Part shown: piece after piece, positions 33,201 through 45,500 of the stretch
Layout of the letters: every line of letters starts with the position of its first letter
Position numbering within the stretch: the stretch's first letter is position 1
NCBI RefSeq assembly: GCF_047511655.1
Contig: NC_133396.1
Span: 131,201,490 to 131,265,489, forward strand
Length of the DNA: 64,000 bases
Reading direction: 5' to 3'
Source of the DNA: Castor canadensis
Taxonomy: Eukaryota; Chordata; Mammalia; Rodentia; Castoridae
Notes under the pieces: generated by a model
What the model was told of the DNA's origin: nothing
Databases searched by the model: none
What the model saw: only the letters and a program-made list of their open reading frames with translations
Program-made: the position numbers and the translations under genes

Positions 33201-36200
33201 TTACAAGTGAGGGGCCAAAAGACTTTGAATTTGCCAAAAATGAGTTACTTATGGCTCAGAGATCTCTGTAAGTATTACTATTGATGTGAAGTGGTAAGAG
33301 CATGAGAAAGATTTTCAGAGAGCTAATCTCATGTATAGGGCTACAGTAGTTACTTCTTTGAGTGCTGGTTTCTATGATGCAGCTTTTTGTCTTGGAAACT
33401 CATTTGTTCAACAAGCATCTATTGAGCATCTGTTATGTGTCTGTCACTGTGCAGAGTGCTCTCTCCCTCTCCCTGGTAACCCCAGCCCTCTTTCTTGCAG
33501 TGATAAAGCACTGATTTTGTTGGGAAGAAACTATTTAGTTTTCTATAATCATTGATGCTTTTTCTCCTGCATGTTGAGAGGTGACAAGTTAATATTTTGA
33601 CTTTTCCAAACATCAAATTATTATAAACATAAATGGTAAAATTTCTGTTTTATCAGCTCGTGTATCATGTGCTTTTTTTTAAGAGTCATTTTAGTGTTTT
33701 CCTGATCTATGATCAAACATAAATCAAAGGTATTGATATATAGAGTATAATTTTTGCTGTAACCATTGTTAGTTTATCATAAATACCCGTATTTTGTATT
33801 TATTATAATGTTAATTGTAATGTTTGCTACAACATATTTTATATAATTTATTTTCCTTTAAAAATAAATAATAATGATTTATAATAATAAATTATGTATA
33901 ATAGAAAAATATATTCCTTTAAATATCAGGCACTTACACTAGTAAATAAGTTGGAAATTTCCATCCTGTTATATTTTTTTGTGTGTAAACAATTCTAGAG
34001 CCAATGAAAAATTTAGGAACTCTGATTGTATCTCAGAAATTAAATTTTAAGATTTAAATGTGCTTTTTTTCCAATAGAAAACATTTTAATGTGATTAATG
34101 ACTGTTTTGGTATATAAAGAATTCTTAACAGCATATCCTTTACTTTGCTACTTTGTAGACTTGAAGCAGAAATAAAAGAGGCCCAATTGAAAGCAAAGGA
34201 AGAAATGATGCAAGGAATCCAAATTGCAAAAGAAATGGCTCAGCAAGAACTCTCTTCTCAAAAAGCTGCATATGAAAGCAAAATAAGAGCGCTGGAAACA
34301 GAACTGGTAACATGCAGAGTGCCCTAAGTGACTGAAAGTGACTGAAATTGAGTGTATCAAAGACTAGAGTTAGAGCACAGGGGCCCTCTTTTGTTTTACT
34401 CCAAGAAGCAGGTTGGTAGTAGACAGTGGTTACTGAAGGAGAGTCGTGGCTCCTTTTCATAGTTTACTGCCAATTCACATTTCCAGAAACCCATTTTAGA
34501 GGAGAGTACTCTTCGAAGTTTGACTAGTGACATTGATTTTTGTTTAGATTAGTTAACCTGAGTGAAATAGAGAAGCTACAGGATGACTTTTCCATTGGTA
34601 ATTTCTTGTGCTTTGATTAAAGAAAGGGCCTTTTGTACTTTTTTGGTGTACAGTTTTTTTAAAATTGCATTTTTGCCTGAGTTAATTTTTATTAATGTTC
34701 TTTAAAGAGAGAAGAGTCTCAAAGGAAGAAAATGCAGGAGATAAATAACCAAAAGGCTAATCACAAAATTGAAGAATTAGAAAAGGCAAAGCAGCATCTT
34801 GAACAGGAAATATATGTCAACAAGAAACGATTAGAGATGGAGACTCTGGCTACAAAGCAGGTAATTTCATTTTACACATAATTTGCTCTATTCTGAGAAG
34901 AGGCTGGATTTTTCTTCTTTTAAAATGGTGTCTGGACAGGAAAGAGCCAAGTTAGGTCTCTGGATGAGAGCAGCTCTTCCTGCCTAAAAATTTACATCCT
35001 GGCACCGCTCACAGATGTGCTCACATCATCACAGACACTGGAAGAGCTGGAGCTCTTACTCCCAGCCAGTTCCATTCCACTTTTCTCTTTTTATGAATCT
35101 ATAACTGTCTTGTCATCAGGTATGCTAAATAATGTAAATAAGTGTAGTTGGAAGAAACTATGTTTCTTATGTTGGGTCACAATCTGATATCAGAATGAAG
35201 TATTATCTGCCCAGGGAAACAGCAACAAGCAGGCTGCTTTCTAGAACTCAGTCTCAAGAGGTCAGGACCTCATCAAGGACAGAGGCAGCTTTCCAGAGCC
35301 AAATCCCATTAACCAAGTTTACAAGACTGAAGGATAAAACCAGGATGTTAATTTGTTAATATCTTTAGTCACTTTACTGGCAACATTTTTCTGCCATTCT
35401 TTCTATCAGTGTTCTCAAAGTATTTCCTAATACTTAGGTCCACTCCAGAGCCACTGAGTCAAACTCTGGAGGCAAAGCCTGGAGTCTGTTTTAACAATTT
35501 CTTCTGCAGGAGATTCTGATGAAAATTAAAGTTTGAGAACCCCTGTTTTTTTAAATCTCTGTTTCGATTTTTTTATTTCTTAATTTTAAGGTTTTATGCT
35601 CAAATGGCAATTTTGTTTCTTTTTTTTCCTAGTTTGTGGTGTGGTGGAGATGGGCTGGGGTTAGGGGTGGAAGGAAGTACTCTAGTCATCCCAAAATACT
35701 GGTGCCTTGATACAATGATAACGCAGTCAGTCAATTCTCTAGGACTCAAAGTGGCTTGTGAGCCTCCTCAGAGAGTTTTAGGAGGGAAACAGAGCTGTTT
35801 AACTCTTGAAAAACAATGTTATTAGCGGGATATTAAGACCTATTTGTGCCACAGGAGGGTTTTTCTATATTTTAAGTTGAACTTCTTCATTTAGTCTGCA
35901 AATCTTGAATATGTCCCTTTTTAAATTGTTTTTCCTTTTTTTTCCTCTCTGTAGATTCTTTATTTCCTAGCAATGAGAAAAAAGAGATTAATCTATGCTA
36001 TCAAAAATTCCTAATGGTTTTATCGTGGGGGGAACATTATTTATAAATTTTATATATCATTTAAAAAGCCTTTTATATTTAAAACATTTTACCTGTGTCT
36101 GCTTAATGAAAGAGGTTTAATTATAGTGTTACCATTATTAATCTGTCTCTCAATAGACTATTTACGTATATGTAAGATACACAGCCTGATGTTATGGAAT

Positions 36201-36489
36201 ACATATAAATAGTAATGTGGCCATTATGTGAAGCAAATTAATATATCCTTATCTCAGTCTGATTTTCTAACTTCTCTCTTTGCATATCCTCACCTGCGGG
36301 ACTGAATAAATGAATATCAATCAGGCTTTAGCAGATCATAGCATTCGCCATGCAAAAATTCTGGAAGCATTAGAAACTGAAAAGCAAAAAATTGCTCAAG
36401 AAGTACAAATTCTACAGCAGAATCGCAGTCATAGGGATAAGACTTGTATAAGTGAGTATTTGTTGATTTTGGCAGACATTTTCTAAAGT

Positions 36490-36520
<31 letters not shown>

Positions 36521-39500
36521 TTGTATATTATATATAAATATATAAAATGTATATATATTATATATAAATATATTATATATATTATATATAAAATATATAT
36601 ATATATAAATATATAAAATATATATATATTTTGTGTGTGTGTGTGTGTGTGTGTGGTACTGGGAATTGAACTCAGGGCCTTGTGCATGCAAGGCAAACGC
36701 TAAATCACTGAGCTATATCCCCAGCCCTCTCAAGTTATATATATTCTTTGTAACGTAATTACTGGATGCTTTATTCTAGATGTTGCTGACTTTTCTGTTT
36801 GTAAATACATTTGTATGAATGATTAATTTTAGAATATTCAGTTTTTAGATATCAGCCCTGTAGACTGAATGCTTATATCCCCCACATTTCCTATGTTGAA
36901 ATTATAACCCCAAATATTGTGGTATTAGGAAGTGGGGCCATTGGTGGGTGTCATGAGGAAGAATCCTTATGAGTGGGATTAGTGTCCTTATAGTTAAATT
37001 AACACCCATGGTAGTTGTGGTTTTCATTTCTGTCATGATTAGTGACACTGCACATTTTCATTATTGATTAGCTGTCTTCTTTTGAGAAGTATCTATTCAG
37101 GTTTTCTTGCTATTGAGTTTTTTAGGTTCCTTATATTTTGGTATATATATTTTGGTATAATGTATTTTGGGTATTAATCCCTTACCAGATGTATAGTTTG
37201 CACATATGTTCTCCCATTTTGTAAGCTTTCTCTCTCTCTGGTATTGAGTTTGAACACAGGACCTCACACTTACTAGGCAAGTGCTCTACCACCTAAGCCA
37301 GGCCCAATCCTGTAGATTGTCTCTTCACTCTGTTGATTATTTCCTTGGATGTAAAGAATCTTTTTAGTTTGAGGAGACCCCATTTTTCTGATTTTGTTTT
37401 TGTTGAGATCATATTCCAAACACCATTGCCTAGACTATTGTCAAGAAACTTTTTTCTTTAGTGCTTTTACAATTTCAGGTCTTGTAGTTAAGCCTTCAAT
37501 CCATTTCAAGTTGACTTTTGTGTATGGCGTGAGAAAAAGTTCTGGTTTCATTCTGCATGTGGTTATCCATGTGATATTGGGCAAAAATTGATTCCAGGCC
37601 TTGTGCTTGCTAGGCAAGCCCTCTACCACTTGAGCCACACCCCCACCCCTTTTTGCTTGTTTTTGATAGGGTTTTTGTGCTTTTGCCCAAGCTAGCCTTG
37701 TACCATGATCCTCCTGTTTCTACTTTCCAGGTAGCTGAGATAATAGGTGTGAGCTACCATGCCTGGCCCTACAATCTCATTTATTTAAGAGACTGTCCTT
37801 TTCCTCATGTGGTATACCTTTGTCAGATGTCAGGTGACCTTTAATGTGTATGTGTTTCTATACCAGTAACATGCTATTTTGATTACTATAGCTTTGTAGT
37901 ATTTTTTTGGATCAGACTTCAATATAATTCCTCCAGTTTTGTTCTTTTTGCTCAAGATTGCTTTAGCTCTTCCAGGTCTTTTGTGAGTTTATATGAATTT
38001 AGGAACTTTTTTCTATTTATGAAAAATACTATTAGAATTTTGATAGCAATAACATTGATTTTGTAGGTTGCTTTGAGTAGTATAGAGATTTTAACAGTAT
38101 TCTCCTAATCCATGAACACAGGATGTTTTTTACTTTTGTCTCTAATTTCTTTTATCAATGTTTTAGAGTTTTGGTTTGTTTTTTTTTTTTTCTTTTCTTT
38201 GAGACAGGATAGGACAATAAGAGTGGGCCACCATGCTTAGCTTCATCAATGTCTTATTATTCCTAAGTATTTCATTGTTTTGATGCTACTTTTTTTTTTT
38301 TTGCCATGCTGGGGATGGAACCCAAGTCCTTGTGTATGCTAGGCAAGTGTTCTACCACTGAGCTGCACTCTCAACCACAGTGCTATTATAATGGGATTGT
38401 TTTCATATGTTTTTCTCCTCATCCTCCTCCATCTCCGTCTTCTTTGTCTTCGTCTTGGTCTTCATCTTGTATTGTATCCTAGGCTGGCTTTAAATCACAG
38501 TCCTCCTGCCTCAGCTTCCAGAGTAATGGGATCACAGGTATGTGTCACCATCCATGTCTGGTAGCTTTCATAACTCTTTTTTCCGACAGCTCATTATTAG
38601 TATATAGAACACAACTGCTTTTGTATGTTGGTTGTGAATCCTGCAACTTTACTAAATCTGTTTATTACTTTTAACAATTTTTGGTGGAGGCCTTAGGGTT
38701 TTCTATAAATGCAATCATGTTATGTGTAAATGGAGACAATTTCACTTCTGCCTTTTTGGATGCCTTTTGTTTCTTTTTATTGCCCAATTGCCCTGGCTAG
38801 GGCTTCCAGTACCATGTTGAATAGAACTGGCAAGAGTGGGCTTCCTTGTGTTGTTCTGATCTTAGGGGGAGCGCTTTCAATTTTCACCACTGAAGACTTT
38901 AGATGTGGGCTTGTCATATGTGGCTTTTGTTATGCTGAAGTGCATTCCTTCTATACCTAAGTTGTTGCAAGTTTTATCATGTCAAATGCCTTTTCTACAC
39001 CTATTGAAATGATCTTATAATTTTTATCCTTATCTGGTAATGTGGTGTATTACATCTTGATTTGCATGTGTTGAGCTATTTTTGCATCCCTGGGATAAAT
39101 CCCACTTGATCATGGTGTATGTATGTACTATTGAATTTGGTTTACTAGTATTTTCTTAAGTAATGTTGCATCTACAGTTATCAGGAATTTTGGCCTGTAA
39201 TCAATCTATCTTTCTTTCTCTTTCTTTCTTTCTTTCTTTCTCTCTTTTTTCTCGCTCTTTCCTTCTCTTTCTCTCTCTTTCTTTCTCTTTCACTCTCCTT
39301 CCTTCCTCCCTCCTCTCTTTCTCCTTTCTTTCTTCTTGGTTGTTTAGAAGTGTTGGGCTTTAGTGTCAGAGTAATGCTGCCCTCATAAAATGGAAGTGTT
39401 TCCTCCTATTCAGTCTTTTGGAAGGGTTTGAGATGTATTAGCATCAATTCTTCTTTAAATATTTGGGGTTTTATTAGTTTGAAGCCATCATATCCTCAGA

Positions 39501-42500
39501 GGCTTTTGATTGCACATTGTTTTTTTTCTTTGGTACATTTCAATGTTGAATGTAGCACGTGTTAAATGTTAACCTTTTTTCATTAAGGAAAATTTCAAAC
39601 AAACTATGAAAGTGGGGAGATTGCTATAATAAACCGACGTGCATTTATCACTTCAGTCGTGTTGCCATACTCAATATCCCTGTTTCCCTGGACTGTTCTG
39701 AAGCAAATCCCAGATATATCATTTGAGATACGTACTTCCCTATTTCTCTCCAAATTACAGAACGGTCCTGGTTTTTAGTGTGACAACCATGATGTTGTCA
39801 CACCTAAAAAGTATTAAGTTTCTTGCACTCATCAAGTATATAGACCATAATAAAATTTCCTTTATAATATGTTTTATGTTTTGCTTGTGTGAACCAGGAT
39901 ACAAGCATGGTCCACATACTTTACTTGATAGATATGGCTCTCAAGTCTCTCCTCTCTGGTGTCTCTTCTCCCTCCTGTTGTTAATTCACTTTGTTGACCA
40001 AATCCGATTATCTGTCCTGTAGAGTTCCCTGGTTCTGATTCTGCTACTGTGTCTCCATGGAGCTCAAACAATTCCTTTGTCTCCATCCTCTCTAGAAAGG
40101 GATGGTTAGATCTGCAGGCCTATCAGACTCAGGTCCAGTTGGGCAAGAATACTTGGTAGTTATGTTGCATATTCTGTAGCTTCTGTCTTAAGTAATGTTG
40201 AAAATAGGAGTGCTATTTGTATCTTTGCAAGAGATAAATACATTGTAGTAAGACATTGTTTTTTTTTCCTCAGGGCCTAAAACTATGCCTTACAGTAAAT
40301 GCATGAGTTTTTTAACCCATATGAATAATGACTTTTACCCTTCCAAAAATGTATTTTTAATGGAATACTGATTGTAAGTTTTACTTGATACAGAAAATAT
40401 TGATGATAAAATCTTAAATTTAGGGGCTTGGGCGATAGCTCAGTGAGAATGCATGTGTTTGGCACAAGCCAAGGCTTCAATCCCAGCACCACCCCCTCCC
40501 CGCCACAAAAGCCTTAAATTCAACTAGAAAAATAACTGTACCAATTTACATTCCCACCAGCAATGCATAAGAGTTCACTGTTCTCTGCATCCCCACCAGC
40601 ATCTGTTATTTCTTGTCGTTTTGATGATGGCTAGTCTAGCTGGGGTAAGATGATATCTCATTAGATTTTGATTTGCATTTCTTTGATGATTAGCAAAATT
40701 GAGCATTTTTCCATGCCTTTGTTGGCCATGAGTGTATCTTCTTTTGAAAAGTGTCTCTTCTTTAACCCATTTAAAAATTATTAGTGTAGCTATTGTGGAA
40801 AGCAGTATGGAGATTCCTTAGAAAACTACAAATAGTACTACTATACGACCCAGCAATGGCTGTAAATCCAAAGGTGATGAAATCTTTATATCAAAAAGGT
40901 ACTTGTACTTCCATGCTTATTTAGTACTGTTCACAAGAGCCAAAATATGGAATTAATCCATATGCCCTTCAGCAAATGTGTTGGTAAAGAAAATGTGAAA
41001 TATTTATACAATGGAATACTGCTTGGCCGTAATAAAGAATGGAATCCTATCATTTGTAGCTGAACACATGCAACTAGATAACATTATCTTCTTTTTTTTT
41101 TCTTTTTTAGTACTAGGGCTTGAGCTCAAGGCCTATACCTTGAGCCAGCCCACCAGCCCTTTTTTGTGAAGAATTTTTTTAAGATAAGGTCTTGCAAACT
41201 ATTTGCCCCTGCTGGCTTCAAACTGTGATCCTCCCATATACTTGTACAACTGGTATGTGTTAATGTAATAAAAATCAATTAAAAAAAAATAAACTAGGGA
41301 AGTGGAATTTTAGGCTAAAAAGGAATGTGTTTCTATATAAGTAAGGCAATAATGTACTTTACCTGATATTTTAAAGAAATTAGAAATAAGGAAAAAAGAA
41401 GTTAGAAAAAAAAATCTTTGTTAAAGATATAAGAAAGAAAAGCCTTGTTTTTAGCATTTCTTCTCTTATAACATCCTTGTTGTAAGAGATACTCTATAAC
41501 AACTTGTTTTCTTCCATCCTTCACAGGTGAGAGACCTTGTTTTATTTGAAGAATATTTTTAAAATTTTGTTTTGTTGTGGGTTTTTTTTTTTTTTTTTTG
41601 GTGGTACTGGGGTTTGAACTCAGGGTTTCACGATTTCTAGGCAGACACTACTACTTGAACTCCTTTCTCTAGCCCTGTTTTATGTTGGGTATTTTCAAGA
41701 TAGGGTCTCTTAAACTATTTTTCTGGGGTTGGCTTCAAATTGTGATCCTCCTGATCTCTGCCTCCCAGTTAGCTAGGATTATAGGTGTGAGCCACTGGCT
41801 CCTGGCTGTTGTGTGTTTTGTTTTTTTGAGATAAGGTCTCAATATATAGCTCAGGCTGGCCTCAAACTTGTGATCTCCTGCCTCAGCCTCCCAAAGTATT
41901 GGGATTACAGGTGTATACCACTGTGCCTGGGTACTATTTTATTTTGAGATTTGAAGGGAAATTACTTAAATATCACCCTTATCCTTTCGTAATAGTTAAA
42001 AACATTTCTTTAAAAATCAAGCTGTCTTCTGCATAGTCCTTATGGTCTATGTTTCTGATCATGTGTATTTTGAATCTTCTTTGTGTGTTTGTATTAGTTC
42101 AGACAAATTGGAGCTCCATGAAACTCTCAATGATGATTCAGGAAGCCAATACCATCAGCAACAAATTTAAAAAATGTTATGTTTTTGGCAGGTGAGTACT
42201 TAGTTATCTTGATTATAAAGCAATTCTTTGTTTTAAACATATGTATGTTGACCTACATATGTTTTTGTTTTTAATTTAGTTTCCCAAAAGTCTGTTCTAC
42301 AGTGCCTGCCTGGGATTGAGCTGGTGTCACAATCCCTAGTGTTTCTTGGAAGCTCCATTTTCAGAGCTCACTTGGGAGTGAAAGAATTTTCACTCCCATT
42401 AACATACTAGTTTATCTATAAATAGAATGATTTGGGATGTTTTGGAAATTTCCTTATTTCTTTTTTTTTTTGAGACATGGTCTCACTAGGTAGCCCATAC

Positions 42501-45500
42501 TGGCCTTGAACTCATGATCCTCCTGCCTCAGCCTCCTGAATATTATGATTACAGGCATGTGCTGCTTCTTTTTGTTTGTTTGGCAGTGCTGGTGATGGAA
42601 CCCAGCATCTTGCATATGAGGCAAGCTCTCTATTACTGAGCTATAGCCACAGCTCTGCATTTAAAGGAATAGTATACTTTCTTTGAGAATTTTTAAAAAT
42701 TTAACTAATATGTGAAGTTATTTTTGTATGTATCTATTAGACATGATTGTTGCTAAAGGAAAAATGTTTATCTGTGGAATGATTTATTTACTATACTGAA
42801 TTTTTATGGAAGTTATGCTTCTGCAGAGAGCCATTGGTATGAATGGGTATGTTTGTTTAGGGAGCACATTTTCATTTGGTTTTTCTTTCAGACATGATAC
42901 ATCAGGTGAAGGCAGTTCTGACATTTCTGTTCGGGTTCGGAACCTGAAACTTGGAATCTCAACTTTCTGGAGTCTAGAGAAGTTTGAATCTAAACTTGCA
43001 GCAATGAAAGAACTTTATGAGGTTTGGAACGTTACTAAAATCTCTCTAAACTTTTTTAAATAAAAAAATATATAAAGTAACAACTTAGTAAAGAAAATTT
43101 GGAAAATAAAATAAGAGGCAATCCATTAGTCACTCAAGGCAACCAGTATTAACAATTATTTATATTTGCTTTACTTTTGTAAGTGGAGATGTATTGGTCT
43201 TTTTAATAAAGTTATGTGTGAGACTCTATTGAGGTATAATTGTATATCTTTAAACTTTTGTGTTTAAGCAGGGAGGAAGAACTATGATAAACATAAAGCA
43301 ATTTACATTATTTGAAATTATATTCCTATACCTGTGATGTGCATTTTTACATATTTACACTTATATTTTTCCATTGCTGTGCTTTGGGGTTTCTAATTGC
43401 TGCTTTTAGTGGCCACAACTAAAAATATGTTTGTACATTAGTTTTATACAAGTTCTTTACATATTTGATAAGTCTTTTTTTTATATTTATTATATATATT
43501 TTTGTCTTGATTATATATACTTTCTCTTGGTTTCATTTTGTCATACAAGTGTTTTTAATTTTAATTTTTAGTGTTTGAATCTATAATCTAGAGATCTTAC
43601 TGACATTTATTTAATCCTCTGCATTTTTGTCTTAAAGTTTCTATCTTTAAATCACATAGATTTATCATGGTGTTTCGTGAGAGTATGAATTTAAAGTTAG
43701 TTATGCCCGATATTATTATTCCTAAAATTATCCTGAAAATAATTACAACATGTGTTACATTATTGCAGTGCTATTATTTCTCAAATAGCTGTTAAATAAT
43801 GTGACTATTGAAATTATTCTATACTTCTTAGATAATAACCATAAGGAAAATATCATATGTTAGAACTTAGAAGACATTGCCAAATTATAACCTTAATGCT
43901 TGAATTATTTAATGGAAAAAATGCCAATAAATTAAGTACCTAACAAAATCTAGAAAATAATAAAACAAGACAAAGGAAAGCAAATGAAAGGATCCTTATA
44001 AGAAAAAAGCAATAATTAATAAATTATAAATTAATAAACCTAAGTTCTGGAGCTTGAAAAAGTAGATGTATGATTTTAGGAGTGAGAAATAACATCTAAA
44101 TAGGATAAGGAGAACATTTAAGAGTTATATTACCTATAAAATTTTATGGTATTAAATATGACAATTTCCTAGAAAGCAGATTTTTCAGGATAAGATAAAT
44201 TATGAAAGCTGACATAATAAAAGAATAATCATGCAATAATTTGAAGTTTGTCAATAAACTAGTCTCAAAAAGAAAAAAAAAAACCAGAGAGGAAAAAAAT
44301 GTGCTGATTCCTGTTAGTTTTATGTAAGTCCTTTGACTACCAAAGAGCAGATGAATCCTGTTCTGCTTAAACTGTTGCAGAACACATCACCATTCATCTT
44401 GGATGCTAGAATAACTCTGATTAAAAACAGACAAAAACTGAAAAGATGACTCAGAGTTATAAGCCAATCTTAATATGAACACAACTGTATAAACTGTGAC
44501 TGAAAAGTTATTAAGTCAAACCCAAAATAATACCATGATCAAGAATGGTTTATTCCAGGAATGCAAGGTATATTTGTAACAGAAAATCCCAAAAGCTGAA
44601 GTGTCTCATAAACACAAAAAAGTTGACACTATTCACAAACCCATAATTTATACATATATTAATAATTTCCAAATTTTCTACAATGAATGTTAATTTCTTG
44701 TATTTGATCTTTGTTTTTCTTTTTTTTGGTGGCACTGGGGTTTGAACTCAGAACCTTACACTCACTATGATCATTCTTGCCTTAATGTACTCATTAGTTA
44801 CTCTCACTGTTAACTTACTACTTCCTACCTTCACACAGTCACTGCAGTTCCTTACTTATTTTTCCAGATATTTATGCTCTCTAAATCAAGGTAGATAATA
44901 TTTTGGTATAATTTTACTTGGTATTGCTTTAAATATTTAAATTAAAATATAGCTTATTATGGTGAATATAGTCAACCAAAAAGTGATTGCATCCTTTCTT
45001 CTCTTCTCTTTTCTTTTTTTTTTTTTTTTCCTGTTGTTATTGATGTGCTAGGAAGCAAGCCCAGGGCCTTATACACACCAGGCAAGTGCTTACCACTGAG
45101 CCACATCCCCACCCTACGATTGCATCTTAACATTTTCAGATTATTCTTTTATTTCTTTCCTGAGAATTTTGTTTTGTTTTGATTTTACTGCCTCTTCTAA
45201 ATTCCAAGTTTATTATTTTTAACCAAGCTTATTATTTTTGAAGTATTTAATGATCTCTGTTGCCTTTATTAGATCTTTTAAAATATAATCCTGAGTATCA
45301 TATATTGTTTTCTAATTTTATCAGAATTATGATATTTTTTAAAGACTTTTATCACAGAATCTATAATGTTTCTAATTTTATGTTTTAAATGTAACAAAAT
45401 ATTAGACTGGAGGAGTAGATCAAGTGGTAAGCACCTGCCTACCAAGTGCAAAATCCTGAATTCAAAGCCCAGAACCACCACCACCACCAAAAAAAAAAAA

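Larger units (their letters stand above)
37008..39480 (-). mobile_element. Old L1, antisense, with nested SINEs
   Basis: ATCCCTTACCAGATGTATAG, GCCTTCAATCCATTTCAAGT, GGCTTCCTTGTGTTGTTCTG, TTTGCATCCCTGGGATAAAT: L1 ORF2 read backwards from near its 3' end towards the RT domain. Interrupted by SINEs at 37236-37308, 37585-37770, 38290-38385, 38460-38565 and a CTTT microsatellite. Confidence 0.85.
36452..42097 (+). other. KIF14 intron 19 (repeat-filled)
   Basis: 5.6 kb and almost wholly repeats: (TA)n/(TG)n, antisense ID, MaLR LTR, a long antisense old L1 with SINEs inside, a CTTT microsatellite, an old L1-3'-end-like block (about 39580-40040), an ID, a twin-primed L1 and antisense SINEs (41580-41940). 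No coding exon seen. Confidence 0.8.

Noticed and set aside
36412-36696. Tyr/Ile-rich 94-codon minus-strand frame
   Set aside because: It is a translation of the (TA)n/(TG)n microsatellite.
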